A stretch of 64,000 nt of DNA from Otatea glauca (taxonomy: Eukaryota > Streptophyta > Magnoliopsida > Poales > Poaceae). Where the stretch lies: the NCBI GenBank assembly GCA_036346275.1, contig CM070730.1:6138309-6202308 (forward strand). The letters run 5' to 3'. The notes beneath the pieces were generated by a model that had not been told where the DNA came from, did not search any database, and saw nothing but the letters and a program-made list of their open reading frames with translations. The position numbers were made by a program, and so were the translations under genes. Of the stretch, positions 43,736 through 56,000 are shown in pieces. The first letter of the stretch is position 1, and each line of letters begins with the position of its first letter.

Positions 43736-46700
43736 TTATGGGTTAACCACAACACCTTGAAGTAAACACGAGTGACCGTTCGCAAACTGCTCTGCCTCAA
43801 GGGAGCAGCTCTCGCTTCCCACATTTTTAGGGAGCACCTCCTTGTTCTTGCTGGCGCGACAACTAAACCACAGGTAAGAAAACCCGGCAAAAGCTGTTTG
43901 GCTGACAAACTGTACACGATATACTAAGCTTATTTCCCACAATCCACTGCCCACGTTAACTGACAAGGTATCCGCGTTATACCCTTCGAGGTCTGATTCT
44001 GAGACCATCACGTATGTCTTGTCATTGAAAGCAATGAGGTTGCAACCAGCAAGGAACACCGGTGGCTTAATGACTGGATTATCCAGGCAACTGGAGCCCC
44101 CAGTTTTCTTCACTCTAAGCTGGTAGAAGTCCTGGACAGCCTGCAAAACATGATATGAGATACAACATTAAGTATGGTTGATGGTAATAAGTCACTAGCA
44201 AAGCATATACTAACCACATCTTCACCCACTAGTAACTTATTTATTTGATTAATCAAATTGAACCAAAGAACTCCAGCATCAATTCATGGTGCACGATAGG
44301 ACATCTGTAAGTGTGAAACGGGAAGATATTTATTGGGACCGCTGCAACATCTGCTTGTAAAGGACTTTCCACAGACGACTTTACCCTGGTATCCACCAGG
44401 CAAAAGATAAAAATAAGACGCCTATTTGATATTGCCTGTGTAAGGCATGTAAATTTCCCATTGTAAATAACTTTTTTCTTATATCTTATAATATACAGTG
44501 GAACCTTTCCTGTCATTTTCCATTCAAAAATCCATTGTGCACGGCAGAAGTAGATCTCCAAAGTAATCCTAGGTTCATGAATTCATATTGCAACTAGAGT
44601 AGATTACTGTTGGTCAAACTATATCGCTTCATAGTCCACAGAAAAATATTTTTGCTGTGTATTTTCAGATCTTATATTGAACCAAAAAAACAAGGAAAAA
44701 GATAAAAATCATGAGAAAGTCTTGCAACAACTTACTTGCCGCTGCGCAGAAGCTAATAACACCCTTGGCCTGCGCAACCGGACATGTTCATAAGCTTCGG
44801 CAGGTGTCATTTGTTTGTATTGCACCTAAAAAACAATCAATAGTCCTTACCTTATTGGCTTATACAGATTATGTAAGTGATAGTATTTAGCATGACCAAA
44901 TAGTCTGACAAACCAAGTAGCAAAGAACAACTGTGGTGCTACGTCCACGTCCAGCTTTGCAGTGAACATAAGTCAATTTCCCATATGAAGCATTTCCTTC
45001 AAGAATTGAAACAACATAAATAAATTCATGCACCAATTCACCATTATTAAAGGAAAGGTAACAAAGAAAAAAGACAGGAGATTGTATAAAAGGAATGAAC
45101 TTATATTTATGTTCTACTACACAAAACTGCCGAGCACAATAAATTCAATTGGCATGTAAACAACAATAGCTATGTTATGAGTGAAACATAGCACGTAAAC
45201 AACATAGTATAAGTGTCGAAACTAATAAAATATTGAGATTATTTTAAACAATAAAATGACAATCAAGCGCAAGGCATCACATCACAAATTATGGACTCAG
45301 CTCACAGAACAACAATCCCAATCGATAATAAAATGGAACCTTCACAATGATTCCTTCATATTACAGGATATGTTTTGAGTAGGTGCTTACTGTGGATGAA
45401 GTCAGCAGCCTTGCAAAGGTTCTCAAATGACGGCGCATAAAGGTAATCCCTAGTTGGTAGCACCATGTTTTCAATCCCATGAGCCTAAAATCAAATAGAA
45501 CATTCAATTACACGGCACTGGATGCTTCATACAATAGAAAAGGTAACGACCGCGAAGAGGATCATGGATAATTAATTGAACATTCTAACATGACAAGAAA
45601 CAGAGAGAAGCAACATGAATCCATCTTAGAATGGAAGTTAGTGTGGCAGCATTTGTAAACTAAGTAAAAACAGTATGTTTATATCGTATAAAGCATGCAC
45701 CAAACACACAGATACATGTTAAATAAGTCAGAATAGTGGAAAGGAGAACAGCACATCAGCTCTGCAATACCAAATTAGCAACTTAGCTGCACTAACACTT
45801 TTGTTGCCATAGCCACAACACTTGTTTGACCATGTATAATGACCACACCAATGATATCAGCTCTTCAAATCTACCACAACTACCAGCGTAGCACAATACC
45901 AATCTACCTAGCAAACCCCATTCACCGATCCATCAGCCAAATAAAAAGGACACCTGAAGCATTGCTTAAACCCTGGATCTGATTGGTGGACACAGCAAGA
46001 TGGCAAACAATGAAGCACTCAATAGTTGTTCCGCAGAAATCGCACTGTTGTCCCAAACACCTCTGATCGTTCTAATAAGAACCAGATTAACAGCTGATGT
46101 TTGGTTTCAGTATGTACACAATTTGATTTACACCTAGAACCTACCATCAGGCATCAGACTACCCAACAACTAGTATGCTGGTGTCGTACATGCAAGAAGG
46201 GATTCAGAAATAAAAGCTGCAAGAACAACATATAATTCGGTGCAATTGAGTAGCTGAGCAGTCAAATAGTTTGCCCATGCGATTACCTCATACAGTGACT
46301 TGGGAACAAGCCTCTCGTATGATTCGTTCAGTGTCACCACACCACAAACTCCGAGCTCCTTCAGCCGCAGAACATCGCTGGGGAACGGAACAGCGCCCAG
46401 CAGAACATGCTGATCCAAAAAAAACAAAAAAACTGCAAACAATTAGAACATAACAATCTAAAGTTCTAAGGTGCTATTTGTTTAGGCACCAATTTAAAAG
46501 CCAAGAAGCCATCGGAGAGGTGCTTTTTTCTTTTGCAACACCAACTCCGCAGGAAAAGTAGCCCAAATTAAGACATGGCACCAAAACCTCCAATACACTA
46601 AACAGATCAAAATCGAGACAAAACCCACACGCAGCAATAGCTACGAACAACTAGGCACCACAGAGACCAAAAACCCTAAAACAGTAGGAGCGCAAACTGC

Positions 46701-47104
46701 CGTGCCTAGCAACCACTAGAAGCTACATTACAGATCAAACACCGTAGCCCACACAAGATGAATGCAAAAGCCACAGCAATCAACAGCTAGAAGGGGAAAA
46801 AGCTAACAAAACAATCGAATTCGAAAAGGGGGAGAAAATTCCCGACCTCGTCGACCTGATCCCACCAGTGGAAGTGCGCCTCCAAGCGGTTCCTCATGAC
46901 GTTGTACACCAGCGTCGGGTAGAAGAGCATCCGGGCGCCGACGCCCACCGCCGCTAGCTTCGCGTCGAAAGCTAACCGCGTCACCACCCCACCCCCACCC
47001 TCCACCGCCGCCTGCTCCTCCCAAGCGCCGCCATCCCCGCGACGCAGCTGCAGATCTCCACCGTCTCCTCCCCACGAATCGCCCGGCAGCTCCTCAATTC
47101 GCAT
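43736..47104 (-). CDS. PTPMT1: PTPMT1-type phosphatidylglycerophosphate phosphatase
   Basis: Six exons: 46847-47104, 46287-46409, 45391-45484, 44914-44996, 44736-44825 and 43736-44140, all with GT-AG introns, giving 350 residues. The reading frame joins exactly at every junction. Features in order: a Gly-rich N-terminus (1-50), RMLFYPTLVYNVMRNR and WWDQVDEHVLLGAVPF (exon 1/2 junction), PTRDYLYAPS with the likely general-acid Asp (exon 3), and the dual-specificity phosphatase loop HCKAGRGRST (exon 4), which has the full HCX5R signature. A C-terminal extension of 134 residues is encoded by the last exon; plant PTPMTs have such a tail. The enzyme removes phosphate from phosphatidylglycerophosphate on the way to phosphatidylglycerol and cardiolipin, usually in mitochondria. 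Transcript start lies upstream of 47104 in a CT-rich leader (47276-47295). Confidence 0.94.
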
Positions 47105-49297
47105 CTCCTCCCAACTCGATCCGATCCAAACGGAACCACCACGAAAAAATCAACAAAAAAAACCCAAAAGGAATCGATCAGGGGAAGCTAGCAACACGAA
47201 TCGCAGGAGTTGGGGGGCTTGGAATCGAATTGGGTTCGTGACTCCGCAACCGGAAGAAATCGGGAATCGCTCAAGCCTCTCTCTCTCTCTCCCCACCTTT
47301 CCTCGTGTTCACGCCTCCTCCCCTCCCGCCTCTCCAAAAGTCGAAACTGCCCAAAGTCCAATCAGCAACCCGCGGCACCGCGCAATCCTCTTATTAGTTA
47401 TTATTACCTCGTGGATTATACGTATTTGTTAAATAGCTATGCGCACAAAGACATGTGTAAAGATAATCGTTTGTCCTGACCAGTGTCATTGGTCAGAATG
47501 ACTTTTTCACTAGTTAGGGACAAACAGTGTGAAGCTATAGACCATATTAACTGAAATGGTTTGAGACGTAACCATCCGGTTAAGAATGAGCTTCGTTTTA
47601 CGTTATGAGCTTTATGTATTATAAGCTCATTAACAGAGTATGATTTCTAATCGTTGAGGGTCCAGAAGGAAAAAAAAGGCTTTTAATCCTCGTCATTATT
47701 AGGTACAAAATTTTCGTTTGATACGTGTAATTTGAAGATTTCGCAATGTCTTTGCCTTCGTTTTTCAAAAGTTTTTTTTAACAGAGAGTTTTTTCTCTGT
47801 CAAGTCATCCAAACCCCTCTAAAAAAATGCCATCCAAATCTCTGTTTGTTGCTTGATTGGTAAGTTGGTATGTGACTCAAAACTTTATATTCTTTCGTTT
47901 TTGGAGTGGTTAGCAATTGTTATAGTTGTTGCATTCCCTCTTCAAGGAGTACTTAGTGGTAAGTCGAATGCTTACAAAATGTGTCCAAAACTTCGATAAA
48001 TTCCCTTTCTGTGGAGTTGGACCGTTGGAAAAGGTTGGTGGACGGTGTACCTCACGAGAACTATGCTTTACTTACCCATAACTGCATAAGTACTTCTTGA
48101 TTCCTTAAATTAATGAGGTTTTAAGTCCCTCACGTAAAGCCTTTGATACTTGAAGGAAGTAGTACTTTGAAGTAATCCCTCCCTCTCCCAATGAGACTTC
48201 AGTCTACTAGTTGTTGATTGGCAATTCAACATTCAGGCTCACTACAATTCAACAGTTAAAAAGTGTCACTTTTAATTTAGAAATGGCAAGCATATGAGGA
48301 AGACATTCACATAACTTTTTGCCAACAAATTGTTCAGAGGCCAGCACATCACCCATTACATCTTTAGAAGTACAATAACCTATGACATTCTTTAAGTGCC
48401 TTTTATTAGTAGCTCTATCACCGTTGCTAGCAGTTTAGCACTTGTTCTTGAGAATGCAAGATTATGCTTGCGAAGAACACTGATAGAAGGTTCGGAACTC
48501 ATGGTAAGCGTTCGGTAATCAGTTGCTATTTCTCTTCAGAGCAAAGCCTTATCCACAAGCAGTTTCTGGATGATGCCAGGATGACAAAGGATAGGAGGCC
48601 AAAACAGACTTAAGACAATGATGCGTCAACAACGCACTGGGCTTAGCGTGCTTCCAACAACCAAATCCTAGCAATTCTATTCCTTCTACCAGCTGCAATA
48701 TTTTAGAAAGTACACACAAGATGACAGAGCATCCAGTACCCAAAAAAAAAACACCTTGATCACAACAACAACAACAAAAAAAGATCAAGTTAATTACAGT
48801 TCGTGATTAACCCAACTGGGTTATTTTGACCACTCATGCAAACCAAGGATTCGAGTCATTCGACAAGATAAAAAAGAGCAGTGCCAGGATCAGATTCCAC
48901 GCTAGCTGAACTGAGGCTGAATGCTGCTGTAAAGGGGACTGAACTTCATGCAGACTGAATACAATGCAGCAGCAATTCAGTTGCAGAAGAAGATTACAGT
49001 AGCTAGCTAGATTAGTAGCAGTCACTTGAGGCAAACCAAATGCCTAATCAACTGCCTTGCTAGAGATGGATTGGAACGACGGATCGATCGATCTCTTGGC
49101 CCAAAAATACCATGACATGACTTGGTCACATGAACATACACTCCCATTCATCACCTACATGAATGTTTACAGGTGGTTCGATCTTGATAACTAGTATCAC
49201 AAATATATCATATCTATCTCTGATCATCAACTACTTACTCAAAAGGAGGACGGATCAACGCCGGATATCACCGACGACGGCGAGGCGAGCGAGCGGG
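47105..49297. other. intergenic DNA between the PTPMT and DUF761-type genes
   Basis: The first 250 bases are the PTPMT leader and promoter, with a CTCTCTCTCTCT run on the plus strand at 47277-47291. The rest has no recognisable gene. A short hairpin (CTGACCA, seven bases, TGGTCAG) lies near 47477-47497. From about 49050 down to the next stop codon is probably 3' UTR of the following gene. Confidence 0.5.
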
Positions 49298-50737
49298 CTA
49301 CTTGCCGTGCTTGACCCCGCGCGGCCCCGCGGATTTCTTTATCGACTCGATTCTCTGCCGCCTGATCTGCTCCCTGAACCTGGCGATGAACTCCTCCGCC
49401 TTCTTGTCCACCTCGTTCTCGTCCACCTCAGGCGTCGACTCCCTTGGCGAGTTTGTCCTCGTCGAGTAACCGCCGACGTCGTCGTCGCTGCTCTCGGTCT
49501 CGTCTGAGGAGACTATCACTTTGCCCAGGATATGATCACTGCTCTCTCTCTCGTACTGGAACCTGGGAATGGACTGGTAAGCTCCGTAACCATACGGCTC
49601 CTGTGATCCATGCCAACCCAGTGCATCACCTGCATCATCGGGTAGTTCTTGGCTTTGGATTTGGACTGGTTCCCTGGGCCTGATTGTTCTCACTGACTTA
49701 GCAACTGAAGAGGAGGAGGAGGAGCCATCAAAGGAGCTTCTCGGCTTCGCCGACGAGGAGTTGATGCTGCTGTAGGTAGAGTAGTTGAAGCTGTGGGAGC
49801 TCTGCAAGAAGTGGTCATCTCGGCCTCTAATGCTGTGACCCTGCAGCTCCTCCTTGAAGCTCTTCGCCGCCGTCCGGCGCGCAGCCGCGGGGTGGTAACC
49901 GTGGACGAGGAACGGAGGCGGCGGCGGAGGCGGCTCCGGCGGTGGGGAGGAAATGGAGGACTTGTACGGACTCCTCCGCTTGGCGTACTCCTCGCTGGCC
50001 TTGGCCAGTGTCTCCTTGGACAAGGACGACGCCGGGGAGAGCCTCCTCGGAGACGGCGAGGGGCTCGGCGGCGCAGGCTGGCTCGTGTCGAACCTGCCGG
50101 ATCGTGACCGCCACGGGATCGGCGAAGGGAGCACGGTGTCGTGGGCACCGGCCGAGTCCTGAGAGCTTCTACGTGGCCACGCGCGCAGTTCGGCGCCATT
50201 GGTGTATCCCGCGTTGTTGGAGTCGACCTGCGCGGGCTGCGGCTTCAGGGTCCGGACGGGCAGCGACAGTGGCACCTGCTGGGCGTCCGCGGCGTGGGTC
50301 CGGCCGCCTCCGCCGGTGGCCACCACGACCACAGGCTCGTCGGGGTGGTGCAGCGCGCTCCAAGACCGCACCTTGCCGTCCTCGGCGCCGAGGCCGGGGC
50401 TGTCCGGCATCCCATCGTCGCCGCCATCGTCGAACACAAGCGAGTCCTGGAGCATCTGCGAGACGTACCTCGCGTCGGGCTTGACCGCCGGTGCTGAATC
50501 CTTATCGTCGCCCCGGCGGCTACCGTCGTTCCTGCGGCTGAAGAGGCCGTACGAGACGGCGATCCCGACGAAGAGCAGGTGGAGCAGCTCCCAAACCTTG
50601 GCGAGGAGCGCCTGCCACCCGGCGAGCTCCTCCGGCACCTGCGGCGAGGGAAAGAGCAGGAGCAGCAGGACGCAGAGAGCGAACACGGCCGCCCTGAACT
50701 TGAAGCTCTGCAGCACCGAGGCCTGCACCACTGCCAT
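49298..50737 (-). CDS. DUF4408/DUF761-type membrane-anchored protein
   Basis: Intronless, 479 residues, start ATG 50737. Two hydrophobic segments near the N-terminus (about 14-31, VFALCVLLLLLF, and 48-65, LLHLLFVGIAVSYGLF) should anchor it in a membrane. The middle (70-430) is low-complexity: Ser/Pro-rich with PPPEPPPPPPPF near residue 275, no known domain. The C-terminus (about 440-466, VDKKAEEFIARFREQIRRQRIESIK) matches the DUF761 motif found in plant 'cotton fibre expressed' proteins, often paired with an N-terminal DUF4408. Function is not known for the family; some members are stress or defence responsive. High GC in a GC-poor neighbourhood is typical of grass genes. No clear TATA box upstream. 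Confidence 0.9.
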   Translation of the reverse strand: MAVVQASVLQSFKFRAAVFALCVLLLLLFPSPQVPEELAGWQALLAKVWELLHLLFVGIAVSYGLFSRRNDGSRRGDDKDSAPAVKPDARYVSQMLQDSLVFDDGGDDGMPDSPGLGAEDGKVRSWSALHHPDEPVVVVATGGGGRTHAADAQQVPLSLPVRTLKPQPAQVDSNNAGYTNGAELRAWPRRSSQDSAGAHDTVLPSPIPWRSRSGRFDTSQPAPPSPSPSPRRLSPASSLSKETLAKASEEYAKRRSPYKSSISSPPPEPPPPPPPFLVHGYHPAAARRTAAKSFKEELQGHSIRGRDDHFLQSSHSFNYSTYSSINSSSAKPRSSFDGSSSSSSVAKSVRTIRPREPVQIQSQELPDDAGDALGWHGSQEPYGYGAYQSIPRFQYERESSDHILGKVIVSSDETESSDDDVGGYSTRTNSPRESTPEVDENEVDKKAEEFIARFREQIRRQRIESIKKSAGPRGVKHGK

Positions 50738-51115
50738 TGAAGACCAAGAAAAAGGAAGGGGAGAGAGGCAATGACGTTGCTCTTTTTATGCTTTTTCTCT
50801 CTGCCTCTCTCGCGCCAAATAAAGTTGAGCTCGTGGTGGATGGATCAAATTCCTTTCTCTCGCTTTATCGCCACTGGCCTAGCCAAGACTAGCTTGGAGA
50901 TCGATATATCGATCGAGATGGTATCTTCTTCTTTTTCTTGGCAGTTTTAGATGGTGAGAGATTGGTATTACTTAGCGAGGAAGGGAGGAATTTGGAGTGA
51001 GAAAAGCAAGATAATATATGAGTAGGACGAGATGCACCGGTGCATGCATGCATGCATATGATACAGATACAGTGTCGACAACGATCGAGATGTTTATGTC
51101 GTTGTTGTTGTCTTA
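50738..51115 (-). promoter_or_regulatory. upstream region of the DUF761-type gene
   Basis: Pyrimidine-rich next to the start (TTTTTCTCTCTGCCTCTCTC near 50795). GCATGCATGCATGCAT (about 51040-51057) is a dense run of the RY (CATGCA) motif, which can bind B3 factors in seed genes; significance here is unknown. Confidence 0.4.
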
Positions 51116-51287
51116 GGATGTGTTTGGTTGCTTGTACCAAGTAGTAGTACATGTATAAGATGGTTTAAGAAAAAAGTTATCAATGTGTTTGGTTGTTTGA
51201 ATGGAATTATCCTATCCTAGACGGTGGTCCAAATAGTATAGAACAATTCTATCCCATTCAACCTTATCCCATCAACTAAACACACCC
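51116..51287. mobile_element. Tourist-like MITE
   Basis: The left end GGATGTGTTTGGTTG pairs with the right end CAACTAAACACACCC. The GTGTTTGGTT motif recurs inside at 51185. Flanked by TTA and TTT, an imperfect 3-bp duplication. 172 bp, just upstream of the DUF761-type gene. Confidence 0.7.
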
Positions 51288-52915
51288 TTTGTACAGGGCA
51301 CTGGCTATCTTTCCTTTCTGTTCGTAATTTTCACGCGAATGTGCTAGCTTGTTAAATGGGCTAGCGAGAGATCTCAGTGCTGTCTTCCTACCGACGCGTC
51401 GTTGACGGCGTGCTTACGAAGCTCTCAGAAGATAGCTTAGGCCTGACAGGATGAGAGATCGAGTATATAGCAAAGTTAAATGAAGTTCTTTCTGAAAAAT
51501 TCGGGTTAAATTGTACAGAAAGACGTACAAGTCCTGGCTGGTTTGGTAGAGTACGTACAACACATAACACATCTTGGTCAGGATTAACAATACTGATTTC
51601 GAAAAAACCGTTCGAGAATCGAAAATATCGAGTCAAAAATCAACAAAAACCGAAGGGTTACAAATGCAAAATTTTTGAAAAAAAAAATCGAAAATCGACA
51701 TGTGTTACGTTGCATAAATTTTTCCGAATGTTTTGAATTTTTTTATTTAGACCGGTTTTGAATGTCGAACTGGCTCGATGCAGTCAAAAACCGCGATTTT
51801 CGAGTGATTTTTGACAATTTTGTAGACCTGATCTTGGTAGGTGGTAGCTACTGAAACCGTTAACAAAGCAGTAAAATTCAGTCTCTCGGGCCTATCCATT
51901 AGTTGGACAGAGTTTGCATGTATATTTTGATCTTATACATATCCAAACTATGGAACACAAGCATTTTGATACAGCTAGCAATGTGACTAAAGATAGGCTC
52001 GTACAATCGAGCGATACATTTTCGATATGATCACCACCTCGCCATGCAAGCATGCATATTATAGTACTACTATACAGAACAACACAAAATCAAAGTACAA
52101 CTAGCGCGGCACAAACATTGGCGATCAGATCAGTTCGATTAATTTTAGGCATTGAAAATTTAGAACAGTGGATAGACGAGAGCAGTAACGGATCCGATGA
52201 TAGGTTAAGTGAGGCTGACGACTACGTTATCATCGACGGTATCGTGAATACCCTCTCTAACACCTCGATCCTCTATAGAACACCATAGATGCAAAGCACG
52301 AAGATTGAAGGTAAAAGAACAAGTCTGAAACACCTTCTAAATTTTAGCGCTGGATTTACTGTTGGACAGAGGTCGACAGTAGTCTAGAGTGGGATGGGAG
52401 AGAAGGGAATGTGCGCGGTTTAAAACGAAAGATTCCTCCGCTTTTGGGTGGCGTACGCTATAGCTAGCTTGCTTTTTTCTCTAAGTTTAGGTGGGATCCG
52501 TCGTGTCGTGTGTCATGCATGCACGTGGGATCGCGAGAATGCTCCCGCCATTCAGAAAGAAAAAAAAATCCACCTTGATCTCGTTGAGGCGAGAGAGACT
52601 GAATGAGAATTAGATACTCTTCTTCTTTTTGTTATTAGGCAACTTTGGCTAGAGCATCTTCTCTGCCTTTCTAATGGTTTGAATTCAATTTTGCTAGCAC
52701 GTTGCACGCCAACTTTGATCGCTCCATTAGTCCAATTCTATGTGAATATTGCCACAAGAGAACCAAAATTGTACTATTACTTGTTTCACTTTGACAAGTG
52801 CTACACTTGTCACTGACAAGCACCACTCTAGCTCCTAGTAACAAGATGGGTTTGGCTTTTGTCTGCAGAGTCACACTGCTGAAAAACATATATTCTACTA
52901 GCCAAGAAGAGCCCA
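51288..52915. other. intergenic DNA with a hAT-like relic
   Basis: No gene recognised. 51590-51832 resembles, in inverse orientation, the hAT-like MITE at 30520-30859 (both start CAGG and share AAAAATC and AAACCG strings). The remainder has only short, featureless open frames. Confidence 0.5.
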
Positions 52916-53908
52916 CACTACAACACCATATCACTGTCGGTTTGTATACGAACCGGCAGTGATAGTCTAGTTCGTAAATCACTCAGTAAAATAAATTATT
53001 TGCATCCACCCCGTATTCTAAGCACGACCGCGCGTCGCAAGTCACAAGTCATGCGAAATACGCGCGCGTACGGTTGCTAGGACTCGAACTCGCGATCTGC
53101 TATCCCGTACGAGTCCACCTTACCATCTCACTTATCACTCTTTCCTCAACTAGTATAGGATATATTTTCCTTTTGTTTCTTTGTCTCTGAAACTTTTGAT
53201 GATTATTTGGATATCTAAATAACTTCAAATGAAAAGATTATCAACTACAAAGTTGTAGATCTCGTCGAGAGCTACAATTTTCATATAAATTTTATCTCCA
53301 TCCGACTCCGTATGAAAAAGTTATGATTTTTTAAAAAATAGTTGATAACATTATTACTGCCGGTTGGGAATACGAACCGCCAACCGGCGGTGATACCATT
53401 ATTTGGATATTTAAATTACTTCAAATGAAAAAGTTGTCAACTACAAAGTTATTCTCGTCGAGAGCTACAATTTTCATAGGAATTTTATCTCCATCCGACT
53501 CCGTATGAAAAAGTTATGATTTTTCGAAAAATGATTGATAGCATTATTACTGCCGGTTGGGAATACGAACCGCCAACCGGCAGTGATACCATTATTTGGA
53601 TATCTAAATTACTTCAAATGAAAAAATTGTCAACTACAAAGTTGTAGAACTCGCCGAGAGCTACAATTTTCATATAAATTTTATCTCCATCTGACTCCGT
53701 ATGAAAATGTTATGATTTTTTGAAAAATATCAGCACTGTCGGTTCTTCTAAAAAACCGGCAGTGATAGTATTACTGCTGGTTTTTGTCCGAATTGACAGT
53801 AATAAGGGATTTATCACTGCCGGTTCATCAGAAAAAAACCGTTACTACTGGTTTTTCATCCGAACCGGCAGTGATATGGCGGCAAGGATCATTGATTCTA
53901 TAGTAGTG
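52916..53908. mobile_element. small non-autonomous CACTA transposon
   Basis: Starts CACTACAACACC and ends TATAGTAGTG, with target duplication CCA on both sides (52913-52915 and 53909-53911). 993 bp. Subterminal CACTGCCGGTT / AACCGGCAGTG motifs occur at both ends in both orientations, as expected for En/Spm-type transposase binding. The interior is about three tandem units of roughly 185 bp (starting near 53190, 53390 and 53580). No transposase. Confidence 0.93.
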
Positions 53909-54590
53909 CCAAGACATGCATATATGGCCGAAAGTTTCTAGTAAAAGGGGTTTTTTAAGCCGGAACATAAAGTTTGTTATCGTATGGGAATCAGATGTGC
54001 CACGTCGTAAGTTAGTCAGCGAATACTTGTCTAAAGTGTAAGTATGCACCATGCAGTATATTGTACCACTCTTACAAAGTGAGCAGAAAGCTAGTAAAGA
54101 AGATCGATGGGCAAAATTAGAGCAGCAAGAGCTTATCCTAACTGCATATAGTAGGAGTATATAAACAAAGCTCAGGTTAGTGATTACTTAACATATAGCG
54201 GTAAGGAATAAGGATAAGTCCACGTCTGAAATGCCTACCTACAGGTAGACTGATTATCTTCTTGAAAAGTAGTAAAGGTTAGTCTAGTTCAGTGCGATTC
54301 TAATTGAGTAGAGTAGACAGTAGAAATATTTTCCCTTGTGATTCTGCAGGACTCTTGGCCGCAGGGTAACCAGTGGTGTCAATGGCGTCTAACCAACGCG
54401 AACGATTTGTAAGAGGGAAAAAAGGTTTGATGTATTTCAAATACTCAAAAATATGATATTTTTTTTAAAATTTTGATGCATTTCGATTTCCCTATATTTT
54501 TTTTTTGAAACTTTGTTGGGTTGTGAATTTCAAGAAAACAATTAACAAAATACACACTTAAGTGAGGGGTACGACCCTCTGGTGGGTAAA
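53909..54590. other. intergenic DNA
   Basis: About 680 bp with no recognised gene, repeat or RNA. Confidence 0.5.
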
Positions 54591-55201
54591 TGTTAGGGGA
54601 GGTATTGGAAAGACTTTGTGATGATTCTCTTCACTGCACGCCAACGGTAATGTTAAATATGATGACTTATATATAGCCTTTTAGGATTTAGAAAGGTGTA
54701 CTAGATGAATCCTAATATAATTTGGATTTCTAATCCTAATAGGAGAGAGATTACTAATCCTAATAGGAGTAGGCATTCCTATTTATTTTGGAGGAGAATT
54801 AGAGAGGCTATATAAACTTACGGAGTGATCATGGAGAACCCAAGCAACCAAGAAGCCACAAGCCAACTCATCCAGAGCAAAAGGTGCACGAGAATATTAT
54901 AGGCTAGGTTATTCTTTAACACTATATTCTTGTATAGGGCAAGGGTCTGAGAGTCCTAAAAAGTTCGAGAGGTTGTGATAGAGCAACAATTCCTTATACT
55001 CTTTTGAGGTTGTGTTTAAAGAATTTACTGTCGGCTTCGTCAAATATTTCTCTCATTGTGGTTGCTTCAACGTCGTTATTTTGGTTATCTACAAGATTCA
55101 TTTGGTTCGATCTTGAGACCGTGCACGCTCGTGCCTTATCTCACAAACTCTGATCCGATCCGGGGGTTGTTGTTCATAAGAAGAAGTATCAGAGTATAAC
55201 A
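54591..55201 (+). repeat. copia 5' LTR
   Basis: 611 bp, TGTTAGGG to TATAACA, with a TATA box (CTATATAAA) near 54810. Followed by the primer site TGGTATCAGAGC at 55204-55215. No matching 3' LTR is seen in the window. Confidence 0.85.
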
Positions 55202-55259
55202 AGTGGTATCAGAGCCAAGGCCACATTAATCAGATTTGTGAGAACATAGATAAAACGTC

Positions 55260-56000
55260 AGGTGGCATAAAATCAAGATCGATGTCGATGATGTGGAATC
55301 AAATAGAGAATTTTTACGGCAGAGAAAATTTCAGCGTGTGGCAATGTGTGATGAAGGATGTCTTTGTTAAGCAAGATTAACCGCTGCTCTTAAAGGGGAT
55401 AAAACAGAAAAGACATCTGCTGAACTAGAAGGTGATAAAGCGGAAGGCTGTCAGTAGTACAATCCATCTATGTCTCTCCGATTAGGTAAAGTACTTGGTG
55501 ATCAAGAAGAATTCACGAATAAATTATAAAATGACTTAGAAGAATTGTATATGGCAAAATCGCTGATAAATCAGTGGATGCTGAAGCGATATGTACAAGT
55601 TGCGCATGAAAGAATGTACACAGTTCGTTGACCATCTCAATTCAAGCTTACCACACAACTGATTAGTGTGGATGAGAAAATTAAGGAGAACGATAAAGTC
55701 GTCATACTGGTATCATCTCTACCACCATCATGGGAGCAATTGGTGATGAATATTCTCGTCGAGAAAACACTCTCAACTTCAACAAGTCAGTCACATATCT
55801 ATTGGAGGCAAAGTCCTTGAAAAGGCCATTCAAATCTTTATCTTTGGGTGATCAAGCATTAGCTGCAGTAGGTGTTGCAGGCAAAAGCAAAAGTTACAAG
55901 AAGAAGAAAGGCAACAGCAAAGGCACACTCGTATGCTATCTATGTGACGAGGAAGGTCATATAATAAAAAATGTTCGGGTTTGAAGCAAATGAAGGGTGC
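55260..56000 (+). pseudogene. decayed copia gag (Tork/Tnt1-like)
   Basis: Gag traces follow the primer site: NFSVWQ near 55330, RMKECTQFVDHLN near 55600, and a CCHC knuckle (CYLCDEEGHI, then a shifted KC) near 55930-55980. Several stops and frameshifts lie between, for example just after 55375. Sequence resembling the rest of the polyprotein is absent, so the element was truncated near 56.0 kb. Confidence 0.75.

Noticed and set aside
47477..47497. Hairpin CTGACCA...TGGTCAG as a terminator or microRNA
   Set aside because: A stem of only seven bases in AT-rich plant intergenic DNA; too short for a microRNA precursor and meaningless as a terminator here.
49942..50484. 180-codon plus-strand frame over the DUF761-type gene
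   Set aside because: Arg/Ser-rich and without domain; antisense to a gene with hydrophobic anchors and a conserved C-terminus.
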